DNA of 64,000 nucleotides from Alicyclobacillus sacchari (GTDB lineage Bacteria; Bacillota; Bacilli; Alicyclobacillales; Alicyclobacillaceae). Positions 52,490 through 61,104 of the stretch are shown here, piece by piece. The stretch lies in the NCBI RefSeq assembly GCF_004366795.1, contig NZ_SORF01000008.1, positions 79,992-143,991 on the forward strand, in the 5' to 3' direction. The position numbers and the translations under genes were made by a program. Every line of letters begins with the position of its first letter. Position 1 is the stretch's first letter. The notes below the pieces were generated by a model, which was given only the letters and a program-made list of their open reading frames with translations, was not told the origin of the DNA and made no database searches.

Positions 52490-52885
52490 TCAGAACGTCA
52501 CTGTCACATCGGCGTCATAGGCAAAATCGAGGAATGTCACAGCTCCGCCGACCTCTACACCATCGACGAAATCGTCCTTCGTCAAGCCCATGACGTCCAT
52601 TGTCATTTGGCAGCCGATGAGTTTCACGCCGCTTTCTTTCGCCATTTCGAGCATCTGGGCAATAGACGGAACGTTCGCTTTCGTGAAGCCCTCGGCCAGA
52701 TGCTCATGACCCGGTGCAAATTTGAGCATTTGCTCCGACTGTTTGTGAATGATGGACAAACCGTCAAAGGTGAAGAAAATGGCTACTTCGGCTTCCGTTG
52801 CGACACCCGCCATTGCGATGTTCAACACTTTATAGGCGCTCTCAATACCGCCATTTGACGCGATAATGGCAACTCGTTTTCCCAT
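52490..52885 (-). CDS. DsrE-family sulfur carrier
   Basis: A 131-residue DsrE/DsrF-like protein of the DsrE2 kind: RVAIIASNGGIESAYKVLNI at the start, FFTFDGLSIIHK, and the likely active Cys in LIGCQMTMDVMG. Such proteins bind sulfane sulfur on Cys and pass it to TusA or rhodanese, their neighbours here. AGGAGGAC precedes the ATG. Confidence 0.9.
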   Translation of the reverse strand: MGKRVAIIASNGGIESAYKVLNIAMAGVATEAEVAIFFTFDGLSIIHKQSEQMLKFAPGHEHLAEGFTKANVPSIAQMLEMAKESGVKLIGCQMTMDVMGLTKDDFVDGVEVGGAVTFLDFAYDADVTVTF

Positions 52886-52918
52886 GTCTCATGTCCTCCT
52901 GTATTCCATCTTTCCGGC

Positions 52919-53236
52919 TTATTGCACACTGCCTCGCCAACCGCTCATGCCACCCATTAGGTTCCAAACGTTATCGTAGCCTTGCCCCGCGAGAAACTTG
53001 CAAGCCTTCGTGCTGCGCATACCACTTCGGCAGACGACGACCGTCTCGCGCGTTCGATCGATCTCGCCAAACCGTTGCGGCAACTGTCCCAGCGGGATAT
53101 TCACCGCCCCCGGAATTCTCCCGGAAGCCACTTCACTTGGTTCACGCACGTCAATAATTTGTAACTTATCCCCCCGCTTCAACCGCTCTTCAAGGTCAAT
53201 TGGGATGATATTGCGGACTTTGCTACGCCCAAACAC
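52919..53236 (-). CDS. Single-domain rhodanese
   Basis: A 105-residue rhodanese. The active-site loop is VVCRSGMRSTKA with Cys at about residue 70, preceded by IIDVREPSEVASGRIPGAVN. It transfers sulfane sulfur from thiosulfate, polysulfide or glutathione-like persulfide. First gene of the minus-strand sulfur operon; the GTG start at 53236 follows GGTGGGGGTGAG, and a CstR-like operator lies 87 bases upstream. Confidence 0.92.
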   Translation of the reverse strand: MFGRSKVRNIIPIDLEERLKRGDKLQIIDVREPSEVASGRIPGAVNIPLGQLPQRFGEIDRTRETVVVCRSGMRSTKACKFLAGQGYDNVWNLMGGMSGWRGSVQ

Positions 53237-53322
53237 GATGACTCACCCCCACCTTCTCATGCTGTGACCGCCTCTTGTACGGTACGGGGTATAGTATAAC
53301 AACCAGAGAACCAAACGTCAAG

Positions 53323-53338
53323 CATACCCTGATAGGTA
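53323..53338. promoter_or_regulatory. CstR-type operator in the divergent promoter region
   Basis: ATACCCTGATAGGTAT is a palindrome with ATACC and GGTAT half-sites. It lies between the rhodanese operon (minus) and the TauE gene (plus), so one site could control both. A further GGGGTAT half-site is at about 53285. Confidence 0.6.
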
Positions 53339-53395
53339 TATACAAGCTTCACAACACATAGCCTGTACAGAATTTCTTTCAAGGAGGCGAACTGA

Positions 53396-54178
53396 GTGTC
53401 GTTAAGCATGTTTTTCGTTCTTTTAGGAATCGGTTTCGTGGGGTCTGTGCTGGCCGGAATGGTCGGGGTCGGCGGGGCGGTCGTCAAGTATCCCTTGTTG
53501 CTATACGTACCACCACTTGTCACCGGATTGGGGTTCACCGCGCATGAAGTCACTGGCATGAGCGCCATACAAGTGTTGTTCGCTTCGTCCGCTGCATTAT
53601 GGGCCAATCGCAGATCTGGTCATCTATATCGACCACTGATTTGGGACATGGGCCTCGCGATGCTTGTCGCTAGCTTTGTAGGTGCTTACGGGGCACACGC
53701 CATACCCGAATCAACGATCAACGTCACGTATGCAATCCTGGCAAGCATCGCTGTCCTCATGATGCTCTGGGTTGGCAAGGAGGAGCAACGGTTGGAGTGT
53801 GCAGAGATATCCTACCCAAGGTGGTTAGCGATTTCATCTGCCGGGCTCGTTGGTATGATTTCAGGAATGGTGGGGTCCACCGGATCATTTCTCATCATGC
53901 CCATTCTGCTTTCCCTACTTAAGATACCTACGCGAATCGCGATTGCATCCTCGATTGCGATCACGTTTATTGCCTCGCTTGGCGGTGCTTTTGGAAAAGC
54001 TATATCGGGCGACATTCTTTGGAGTCCAGCCCTCGTGCTGGTGTGGGCCAGTATCGTCGGCGCGCCGTTGGGTGTCCACATCGGACGAAAACTCCACACC
54101 CCTTGGTTAAAGGCCCTACTTGCCGTTCTCATCATCGTCGCTTGTGCGCGAATTTGGTGGAGCATTCTGGCAGTCTAA
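53396..54178 (+). CDS. TauE/SafE-family sulfite/sulfonate exporter, copy 2
   Basis: A 260-residue, about eight-helix transporter, divergent from the rhodanese operon. The repeated motif appears as MVGVGGAVVKYPLLLYVPP in the first half and GMVGSTGSFLIMPILL in the second. The first repeat differs clearly from copy 1, so the two are old paralogues and may carry different anions. AAGGAGGCG precedes the GTG start. Regulation by the CstR-like operator at 53323 is likely. Confidence 0.87.
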   Translation: MSLSMFFVLLGIGFVGSVLAGMVGVGGAVVKYPLLLYVPPLVTGLGFTAHEVTGMSAIQVLFASSAALWANRRSGHLYRPLIWDMGLAMLVASFVGAYGAHAIPESTINVTYAILASIAVLMMLWVGKEEQRLECAEISYPRWLAISSAGLVGMISGMVGSTGSFLIMPILLSLLKIPTRIAIASSIAITFIASLGGAFGKAISGDILWSPALVLVWASIVGAPLGVHIGRKLHTPWLKALLAVLIIVACARIWWSILAV

Positions 54179-54229
54179 CAGATATCGTCATACTGATATG
54201 GGCCATGCGAGCATCGTAACACGCAAAAA

Positions 54230-54257
54230 CCCCCACGCGCATGACGACACGTGGAGG
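54230..54257 (-). terminator. Intrinsic terminator of the NCS1 gene
   Basis: On the minus strand CCTCCACG pairs with CGTGGGGG and is followed by TTTTT. It separates the permease from the sulfur island. Confidence 0.7.
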
Positions 54258-54286
54258 TTAAGACCACTCAAGCAAAAGGACAGACC

Positions 54287-55756
54287 TTAGGATGCCTTTG
54301 CATTCACTTGGTGCTTCGCGCCGACCTTTGTCCTCGGTGCGAGAACGAGATACACAATGCCCGTCACAACGGGCGCCGCAAACGCCGTCAAATCGGCACC
54401 GCCAAACCACGCCGTAGAGAGCGGGCTGACCCAAAGAGCACTGTTCGCGGTAAAAAACGTCGCCGCGACACCGATCACGAAAGACACCATGGCCCGCCAG
54501 TTGACGCCACCGGTGTACCAGTAGGCGGAGCCTGGCGCTGATTCAACAAGTGCTTGCGCATCATAACGGCCTTTCACCAAAAAGTGATGGACGAGATAAA
54601 TGGCCGCCCAAGGACCCATGACCGTGATCATAAGGTCAAGGAAGTTTTGGAAGAACGATACGAAGTTCGTCGAAAAGAATAAGGCATACACGCCGATAGC
54701 CGTACAAATGATGCCGTCAACAGTCACCGCCCAGTAACGCTTGAGGCGAATTCCCATGGACAGGAAGCTCATTCCGGAACTGTAGGCATTCAGATAATTG
54801 GCGCAGATATCGCCAATGACAACCGCGAGCAAAAACGGAATGGCCGCCCAAGCCGGAATCGCTTTGGCAATTGCCATCACTGGATTGCTCGAAAACGCGT
54901 TGGGATTGACGAACGTTCCGAGCAGAACACCAAGACCCATCATCACAAAGCTGGCTACGCCGCCACCCCAGAACGTCGCACCGACGATCCGCCGCGTCGG
55001 CGTTTGGACAGGCAAATAACGGGAGTAGTCGGCCGCAAAGTTAACCCAACCATAAAACGTACTGGCAAGTCCAATCGAGAGTGCCAGTAAAAATGTCGGG
55101 AATGGACCGTGTGCCGCCATGCTTTGAATAGAAGGAGCAAAGCCCCAATGCACGGATGGCAACACCGCAAAGACGACAATCACGGCACAGATGCCAAGTA
55201 CGAACGCAAATATACGCTGCATCGTGAGAAGCGTGGCGTGACCCAAAATCGGTACTGTGTATGTCAAGATCAACGTGATGATAAGTGCAATGACAGTCGG
55301 TCCCACACCTGTCGATGGCAGGCCAACATATTGCGCCAAACTGAGAATCGCCCAGACGGTGAGAACCATGGTCACACTCTCCCAGCCAACTGCCGTCAGC
55401 CAGCTAAAGAAGGCTGGAACCTTATTGCCATGAACGCCAAAGGCGGCGCGAGAGATGGTCAACGTCACGGTTCCGGCCTTCGGCCCCGTTCCGCACACGA
55501 TACCTAGAACAGCAAAGGAGAATGAACATAGAAGTACGATAATCATGCTTTCCCAGACGTTAAGCCCGAGCGATGTAAACAATTGTCCGGTCACGACGCC
55601 TGTGTACGTCAGCACAGCGGCAAACCACACGAAAAACAGTTCTTTCGGCATACCGTGCCGCTTATTTTCAGCAATAATGCCGTTGCCTTCCGTTTCAAGA
55701 TGAAACGCCGCATCAACTTGTTCCTGTTCCATATCTGGCCGTACCTTTGTGGCCAT
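54287..55756 (-). CDS. NCS1-family purine/pyrimidine permease
   Basis: A 489-residue, 12-helix nucleobase:cation symporter-1 protein of the CodB/PurP sort. Helix 1 carries LFFVWFAAVLTYTGVVTGQL; IVCGTGPKAGTVTLTISRAAFG is the family region after helix 2; NFAADYSRYLP and NYLNAYSSGMSFLSMG are also typical. The guanine riboswitch upstream indicates a purine-class substrate such as guanine, hypoxanthine or xanthine rather than cytosine. AAGGGGGAG precedes the ATG. Confidence 0.9.
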   Translation of the reverse strand: MATKVRPDMEQEQVDAAFHLETEGNGIIAENKRHGMPKELFFVWFAAVLTYTGVVTGQLFTSLGLNVWESMIIVLLCSFSFAVLGIVCGTGPKAGTVTLTISRAAFGVHGNKVPAFFSWLTAVGWESVTMVLTVWAILSLAQYVGLPSTGVGPTVIALIITLILTYTVPILGHATLLTMQRIFAFVLGICAVIVVFAVLPSVHWGFAPSIQSMAAHGPFPTFLLALSIGLASTFYGWVNFAADYSRYLPVQTPTRRIVGATFWGGGVASFVMMGLGVLLGTFVNPNAFSSNPVMAIAKAIPAWAAIPFLLAVVIGDICANYLNAYSSGMSFLSMGIRLKRYWAVTVDGIICTAIGVYALFFSTNFVSFFQNFLDLMITVMGPWAAIYLVHHFLVKGRYDAQALVESAPGSAYWYTGGVNWRAMVSFVIGVAATFFTANSALWVSPLSTAWFGGADLTAFAAPVVTGIVYLVLAPRTKVGAKHQVNAKAS

Positions 55757-55782
55757 CCCCCATACTCCCCCTTAATCAACAT

Positions 55783-55830
55783 AAAAAAAGACCTCTTATA
55801 GCGAAACGCTTGATGCTTCGCCGAGAGGCC
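55783..55830 (-). terminator. Riboswitch-controlled terminator
   Basis: On the minus strand GGCCTCT pairs with AGAGGTC and GCGAA with TTCGC, followed by seven T. It sits between the purine aptamer and the permease start, as in transcription-attenuating purine riboswitches. Confidence 0.75.
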
Positions 55831-55927
55831 GTTGATATGGAAGAGTTGGAGGATGTATCGCGGATCACATCGCTCACCGCGGACGATCCGCGCATCACCT
55901 GCTAAAACCGCTCTTCACACGACAACG

Positions 55928-55999
55928 ACCTCGTAGGCAAGCGATTCACGGTCGCTTGGTAGAAACTGCCGAGCCATATTCCCGGCATTATACGAGGTC
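55928..55999 (-). promoter_or_regulatory. Purine (guanine-class) riboswitch aptamer
   Basis: Read on the minus strand, the three-helix purine aptamer is complete: P1 CCTCG/CGAGG, the conserved TATAAT after P1, AATATGG before P2's loop, AGTTTCTACC in the P2-P3 junction, CCGTGAA loop of P3, and CCTACGAGG closing P1. The position equivalent to C74 of the B. subtilis xpt aptamer is C, which specifies guanine/hypoxanthine; adenine aptamers have U. Ligand binding would favour the downstream terminator and switch the NCS1 permease off. Confidence 0.93.
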
Positions 56000-56095
56000 T
56001 TATCTACGCATGTACAGTTTACTGATATCGATGGGCCAGAATCAATGGAATGATCAGCAAAAATAGCGCTTTAACGGACCAATTCAACACGTTTG

Positions 56096-56887
56096 TTACA
56101 AATCCGACGCAATTCTTCCCTTCGTGTCTTTGTTTGTGGCGGTCAAATACCCGACTAACAAGACAATCAGAATGGTCGTCACAATGCTCACGGCCCCTCG
56201 ACCGAAGCCAAGCCCACCGTACGCCTTTTCAACCCCGAACCAGTCCGCAAACGAAGCGCCTAGCGGCCTTGTCATCACATAGGAAAACCAGAAAGCAAAA
56301 ACCTCGTTCAAGCCAAACAAGCGGCGACAAACAAACGGTGCGAGAAACAACACGATGAACATGACGCCTGACGCAAAATACCCTAAGTGTAACGTCGTTG
56401 CCGTCATGTCGCCGCAGGCTGTGCCCATGGCGAACGTCGCCAAAACAGCAGCCCAATAGAACATTTCGCGGCGGCGCGTATAAATACTGTGGATCGACAG
56501 CGTCCCTTCTGCTTTCCCCCACGATATGAAAACAACCGCCAAGATGATGGCAAACGCAGTGGTCGACGCATAGTACGGCACACCCAGCACAATATGTATC
56601 GCATCCGCGACCATCGTGCCAAAAATGGCGACCATAGTGACAAGCAGCCAATATACCCAAGGCACATACTTGCGCACTGAGAATTGTAAGAATAGGGCAA
56701 GCAAAAAGCCAAATGCCCCAAGAAAAACAGCAAGATACTGGTTGATATGGTATACCAGATAATCCGACGTCGCTTCACCCATCGCCGTCGTCAACAACTT
56801 GACTACCCAAAAATACACCGTGATCTCTGGAACCTTCGTCCACTGCGCGCGAATGCGGCGAGTGGAGGCATATCGAACCGCGCTCAT
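56096..56887 (-). CDS. COG4705-family membrane protein
   Basis: A 263-residue protein with about eight helices and an internal duplication. The family signature KVPEITVYFWVVKLLTTAMGE plus ATSDYL opens the first half, and a similar segment with MGTACGDMT opens the second. These uncharacterised proteins are widespread in bacteria; function unknown. GAGGGGAAG precedes the ATG. No cotranscribed neighbour. Confidence 0.8.
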   Translation of the reverse strand: MSAVRYASTRRIRAQWTKVPEITVYFWVVKLLTTAMGEATSDYLVYHINQYLAVFLGAFGFLLALFLQFSVRKYVPWVYWLLVTMVAIFGTMVADAIHIVLGVPYYASTTAFAIILAVVFISWGKAEGTLSIHSIYTRRREMFYWAAVLATFAMGTACGDMTATTLHLGYFASGVMFIVLFLAPFVCRRLFGLNEVFAFWFSYVMTRPLGASFADWFGVEKAYGGLGFGRGAVSIVTTILIVLLVGYLTATNKDTKGRIASDL

Positions 56888-57007
56888 TCTCGACTTCCCC
56901 TCGCAATGCGCTTACCCAATGTGTAGATTGCGCTAGAGTGTGACCCAATCCTCTTTCCATGCGGAAAAGACGAACGCCGTTCCGTAAAAGTTCGCCATGG
57001 GGAAGGA

Positions 57008-57838
57008 TCACCTGTCAAGCTGGGTATAACCAGCCAAATCGCAAAACAGCGCCAGCACCTCTGTCGCGGTTGCTCGATTGGCACCGTCACAACTGATCAC
57101 GCGACGCACTTCGATCCGCTCTTGCTGTGCGGCCGCATAAGCGGCTAACGTGAATTCGGTTGCATGGTTGGAAATCAACACCGGAATCCCTTTCTGCGAA
57201 AGCTCTTTCGCGAGGCGGGCAAGATCCTCCTGTTCTTCCCAGGTGAAGCCATTCGCGGCATAGCTGCGAAAGTTGGCCGTTCGCGAAAGTGGAACGTAAG
57301 GCGGATCGCAGTACATGACGTCACCCGGCACGGCGCGCGCCATAACGTTCCGAAAGTCGTCGCAGACAAACGTCGCGCGGGTGGCCTTCTGGGCGAAATA
57401 TTGCATCTCTTGTTCAGGAAAATACGGCTTTTGATATCGTCCAAAAGGCACGTTGAAGCGACCGTTCCGATTGTAGCGGCACAACCCGTTATAGCCGTGG
57501 CGATTTAGATATACAAACAAGGCTGCCCTGTGCAGCCTATCATCGGTGTCGTTAAACTCTGCGCGCAGTACATAGTAGCGCTCCGGCGTGTTGTTCTCGG
57601 GAATAAACATCGATTTGCAGTACGCAATAAACTCATTGCCATACTCCTGCAAAACCTGATAAAGGGAGATGACGTCGGCATTGATATCAGCCAATATGTA
57701 TTCGGGATAGTCCGTATTGAGGAAAACGGCTCCAGATCCGACGAAAGGTTCAATCAAGCGACGACCCGCCGGTAGCCGCCGCCTGATGTGCGGCAGTAGT
57801 CGGTACTTGCCGCCAGCCCACTTCAAGAAAGGCTTCAT
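57008..57838 (-). CDS. dam: DNA adenine methyltransferase (Dam-like, D12 class)
   Basis: A 276-residue N6-adenine methyltransferase. Motif I is FLKWAGGKYRLL at the N-terminus, followed by IEPFVGSGAVFLN; the catalytic motif is MYCDPPYVPLS. Its layout fits the Dam/M.DpnII group, typically methylating GATC. No restriction endonuclease or vsr gene is adjacent, so it appears solitary. AAAGGGAGG precedes the ATG. Solitary Dam enzymes are uncommon in Bacillales; a phage or mobile origin is possible but nothing else here shows it. Confidence 0.92.
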   Translation of the reverse strand: MKPFLKWAGGKYRLLPHIRRRLPAGRRLIEPFVGSGAVFLNTDYPEYILADINADVISLYQVLQEYGNEFIAYCKSMFIPENNTPERYYVLRAEFNDTDDRLHRAALFVYLNRHGYNGLCRYNRNGRFNVPFGRYQKPYFPEQEMQYFAQKATRATFVCDDFRNVMARAVPGDVMYCDPPYVPLSRTANFRSYAANGFTWEEQEDLARLAKELSQKGIPVLISNHATEFTLAAYAAAQQERIEVRRVISCDGANRATATEVLALFCDLAGYTQLDR

Positions 57839-57971
57839 CGTGACGACCTCCCTTTTCGCAGGCTGAGATTGCCGCCAACCACCAGTTGCAAGGAGGGTTG
57901 GACAACGCGCTATCTTATTCTAAATCGGCCGATCGCCCCCGTCCATAGGCACCAACGAATGCATCGCCAAA

Positions 57972-58310
57972 TCATTGGCGGATCGTGACAGGGGTCTGCA
58001 GCGGCACAGTGTGCGCAAGCCAGGTCACATCCTCGTTGTACATGCGAATACAGCCGTGAGAAACGTATTTGCCGATGCTGGACGGATCGTTCGTTCCATG
58101 TATGCCATAGTGCGGCTTGGATAGCCCGAGCCAGTATGCACCGAATGGTCCGCCAGGGTTAGGCTCTTTATTTACGATCATATACTCGCCAACCGGCGTC
58201 TGCGTCGCGAGTTTGCCGATCCCGACGGGGAACGACCGGATCACCTTACCGCCGTCCAGAAGGTACAGGCGCCGGTCGGACAAATCGACAATGATACGAT
58301 AGTTGGGCAT
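57972..58310 (-). CDS. L,D-transpeptidase (YkuD domain)
   Basis: A 112-residue protein that is almost only a YkuD catalytic domain. The active-site region reads [13 protein letters not shown], then [11 protein letters not shown] with the nucleophilic Cys. YkuD enzymes cross-link peptidoglycan through L,D bonds. Neither signal peptide nor LysM domain is visible, although the enzyme acts outside the membrane; ATG at 58310 has AGGAGGCG, and the upstream extension shows no signal either. Similar short proteins occur in spore formers. Confidence 0.87.
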   Translation of the reverse strand: MPNYRIIVDLSDRRLYLLDGGKVIRSFPVGIGKLATQTPVGEYMIVNKEPNPGGPFGAYWLGLSKPHYGIHGTNDPSSIGKYVSHGCIRMYNEDVTWLAHTVPLQTPVTIRQ

Positions 58311-58389
58311 GAACGTTCGCCTCCTGCACCCAACATATGCAGGTACTTTGGCAATCGTTTGAAGACAACGTTCAGCCATGGATATGTAC

Positions 58390-58938
58390 TCACATGTGGA
58401 TGAACGCATCAGCGAGCATCCATAGCCCTAAGAGCCCGAGCACCGCGCCTGGCAACTTCTCGACCCACTCGCCCAAGTGAGGACGTAAACGGGCACCGAA
58501 TTGCAGGCCTACCCACGTGACCACAAATGCCTGCAAAGCTATGAGCGCGATCGTAAGCAGGACGGGAATATCGAGAAAGCCGATAGAGAAGCCTACGGCA
58601 AGCTCATCCAAGCTAACGCTGATGGCTGTGAGCAGGAGTGCCCACCCCGCCAGTTGCCCCCCAAGTCGATCATCGGCCTCACCTTCCTCGTGCACATACG
58701 ACCAAATGGCGACGGCAATGAGCAGCGCGCCGCCGAGCACAGGCGCCCAATGCCCAAGGCCGCGGCCAAAAAAGCGGCCGATGAGCAGGCCAATCATCGG
58801 CATGCATGCTTCGGCGATCGCAAAGGCAAGCGCCACCCGCAGCTTGGACACGATACCAGCAGCGCCCAGCGTGACCGATACCATCAAGGTGTCGATCCCG
58901 AGCGAAAACACGAGGACAAGCACATTGACGAGCACCAT
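58390..58938 (-). CDS. MntP/YtaF-like membrane protein
   Basis: A 182-residue, six-helix protein of the MntP family. Two equivalent halves carry the conserved Asp: [15 protein letters not shown] in helix 1 and [16 protein letters not shown] in helix 4. MntP exports manganese; the sporulation protein YtaF has the same fold. Which role applies is open. It begins 8 bases after the stop of the CWC protein gene, so the two are likely cotranscribed. Confidence 0.78.
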   Translation of the reverse strand: MVLVNVLVLVFSLGIDTLMVSVTLGAAGIVSKLRVALAFAIAEACMPMIGLLIGRFFGRGLGHWAPVLGGALLIAVAIWSYVHEEGEADDRLGGQLAGWALLLTAISVSLDELAVGFSIGFLDIPVLLTIALIALQAFVVTWVGLQFGARLRPHLGEWVEKLPGAVLGLLGLWMLADAFIHM

Positions 58939-58945
58939 GTCGCCG

Positions 58946-59137
58946 TCACCGCCCCAAACGGCGTTTGAGCCGCTCTAAGCAAATCTCACAAATGCACACT
59001 TCAGAAGAAGGAATGTGCTTAAGAACCTCTTCCGGAAAGAGCACGTTGTCACACCAGCACGTACCCGGCGGATTGCCTGCCGCATGCCCACAACGGTTAT
59101 CCATTCCACAGAGTGGACACAAAGTTTCATTCTGCAC
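58946..59137 (-). CDS. Cysteine-rich CWC-family protein
   Basis: A 63-residue protein with the cysteine-rich CWC pattern: CPLCGMDNRCGHAAG, TCWCDNV and CICEICLERLKR. The Cys pairs probably bind zinc or an iron-sulfur cluster; function unknown. GTG at 59137 follows GGGAGTTG at good spacing, while the longer frame to 59233 lacks a ribosome site. Confidence 0.78.
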   Translation of the reverse strand: MQNETLCPLCGMDNRCGHAAGNPPGTCWCDNVLFPEEVLKHIPSSEVCICEICLERLKRRLGR

Positions 59138-59358
59138 ATGGATCAACTCCCTTTTTTGCGACCAGGCTAACCGCCCACTCAATCGAGCATCTGACCATAC
59201 ACAGTATAAACAAGACACACTCTCCCTTGACACCCGGGGTCGAGATGCACGACACGAGACGACTGAACTGTGCTACAATTCGATATACCATGTTCATCGC
59301 AAGCTCGCGTCACAACCGTTTTGCGCGCGAGACAAGGAATCGGAATGAGGGAATATGT

Positions 59359-59853
59359 ATGAATGACGCGCTGCGGCTCAAAGTGGCGGACTTATTGCAC
59401 GACAATGCCAAGCTCAGTGTCGACACCATCGCCAAAATGCTGGGGGAAACACCCGAGACTATCGCGGAAACCATCCACCACCTGGAACGGGACAAAGTCA
59501 TCCTTCGCTATTCCGCTGTTGTAAACTGGGATAAACTGGAGACTAATCAAGTCACCGCCGTCATCGACGTACGTGTGCTGCCGCAACGCGAAGTTGGTTT
59601 TGACTCCATTGCCAAGAAAATCTACCGATTCGAAGAAGTCAAATCCGTCGCACTCATGTCCGGTGGTTATGATCTGCAAGTCACCGTCGTCGGCCGCGAT
59701 ATTCGCGAAGTGTCCCGCTTCGTTTCGGAAAAGCTCGCCACCATTGAAAACGTCACCGCAACCACAACACATTTTCTGCTGAAAACTTATAAATCGGATG
59801 GCGTCATCTTCGACGACACCGATGGAGAAAGGCGACTGATGATCACACCATGA
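59359..59853 (+). CDS. alaR: Lrp/AsnC-family regulator (AlaR-like)
   Basis: A 164-residue regulator: N-terminal helix-turn-helix (about 5-55, LSVDTIAKMLGETPETIAE and HHLERDKVILRYSA) and a RAM effector domain (about 65-140, MSGGYDLQVTVVGRD). It overlaps the aminotransferase gene by 4 bases, the arrangement of alaR-alaT in B. subtilis, where AlaR activates alaT. An amino acid is the expected effector. The ATG at 59359 follows GAGGGAA. Confidence 0.85.
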   Translation: MNDALRLKVADLLHDNAKLSVDTIAKMLGETPETIAETIHHLERDKVILRYSAVVNWDKLETNQVTAVIDVRVLPQREVGFDSIAKKIYRFEEVKSVALMSGGYDLQVTVVGRDIREVSRFVSEKLATIENVTATTTHFLLKTYKSDGVIFDDTDGERRLMITP

Positions 59854-61031
59854 GCAATCTATACGACCGACTGTCGCCTATTGTCATCAACCTCCCCCCT
59901 TCCGGCATCCGCCGTTTCTTTGACCTCGCGAATCAGATGCAGGGCGTCATCTCGCTTGGCGTGGGCGAACCGGACTTCGTCACGCCTTGGCACATCCGGG
60001 AAGCCTGTATGTATTCGCTGGAACAAGGATACACCACGTACACATCCAATCGCGGTTTGCCGGAATTGTGTATCGAGATCGCAAAATATCTGACGAAATA
60101 TGATCTCGCCTACGATCCGTCGCACGAAATTATGGTCACCGTAGGTGGTAGTGAAGCGATTGATCTCGCGATGCGGACGCTCGTATGCCCGGGTGACGAG
60201 GTCTTAATCCCGGCGCCAACCTATGTCTCGTATAGACCATGCGCGATGCTTGCCGGCGCCAGCGTGATCGACGTGCCAACCTATGCGGAAGATGGATTTC
60301 GTCTCACTGCGCAGGCGCTGGAACGCGCCATCACGACGAGAAGCAAGGTCCTCGTCCTCTGCTTCCCCAACAACCCGACTGGCGCCGTCATGACACGAGA
60401 AGATTTGGCGCAAATCGCCGAGGTTGCCATTCGGCACGACCTTTTTGTCATTTCTGACGAAATATACGCCGAACTGACGTACGACGGGCATCACACGAGT
60501 ATCGCGGCGTTGCCAGGCATGCGCGAGCGAACCATCGTCATCAGTGGGATGTCGAAGGCCTACGCTATGACTGGCTGGCGAATCGGTTATATCGCCGCGC
60601 CCGAGCCATTGCTCGCAGCGATGCTGAAAATCCATCAATACACCATTATGTGTGCCCCACACATGGCACAACGGGCAGCTCTGGAAGCTTTGCGCAACGG
60701 GGATGACGAGCGAGATAAAATGATCGAAAGCTATGATAGACGGCGCAAACTGATCGTCGCGAGCTTGAACGAAATTGGCTTGCCGTGCCACGAACCCCGC
60801 GGTGCATTCTATGCGTTTCCAGACATTCGGCCAACTGGGCTTTCCTCTGAAGAGTTTGCCGAGCGGTTACTCTTGGAGCAAGGCGTGGCAGTCGTACCAG
60901 GCAACGTATTTGGCGAGACTGGTGAAGGGTTTGTCCGCTGCTCCTACGCCACATCCGTGGAATTGATTGAGGACGCCATGCGACGCATTGGTGCCTTTGT
61001 CTCAAAGTTGGTATCACAGGCGGTCAAATAA
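59850..61031 (+). CDS. alaT: Class I aminotransferase (AlaT-like)
   Basis: A 393-residue PLP enzyme. Key parts: ISLGVGEPDFVTP, YTSNRGLPEL, FPNNPTGAV, ISDEIYAELTY, the PLP Lys in SGMSKAYAMTGWRIGY, and RCSYATSVE with the substrate-carboxylate Arg. Pairing with an overlapping Lrp-type gene matches the alaRT operon, so alanine-2-oxoglutarate transamination is the likely reaction; aspartate or aromatic transamination cannot be excluded. Confidence 0.87.
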   Translation: MSNLYDRLSPIVINLPPSGIRRFFDLANQMQGVISLGVGEPDFVTPWHIREACMYSLEQGYTTYTSNRGLPELCIEIAKYLTKYDLAYDPSHEIMVTVGGSEAIDLAMRTLVCPGDEVLIPAPTYVSYRPCAMLAGASVIDVPTYAEDGFRLTAQALERAITTRSKVLVLCFPNNPTGAVMTREDLAQIAEVAIRHDLFVISDEIYAELTYDGHHTSIAALPGMRERTIVISGMSKAYAMTGWRIGYIAAPEPLLAAMLKIHQYTIMCAPHMAQRAALEALRNGDDERDKMIESYDRRRKLIVASLNEIGLPCHEPRGAFYAFPDIRPTGLSSEEFAERLLLEQGVAVVPGNVFGETGEGFVRCSYATSVELIEDAMRRIGAFVSKLVSQAVK

Positions 61032-61036
61032 CATAC

Positions 61037-61072
61037 AAAGGGCCGACGCCTCGCGAGAAGCGTTGGCCCTTT
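61037..61072. terminator. Bidirectional terminator after alaT
   Basis: AAAGGGCCGACGC pairs with GCGTTGGCCCTTT over a 10-base loop, between the convergent alaT and MFS genes. Confidence 0.8.
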
Positions 61073-61104
61073 GCATATCCAGCGGTTCGTCCGTTTGCCC
61101 TTCC

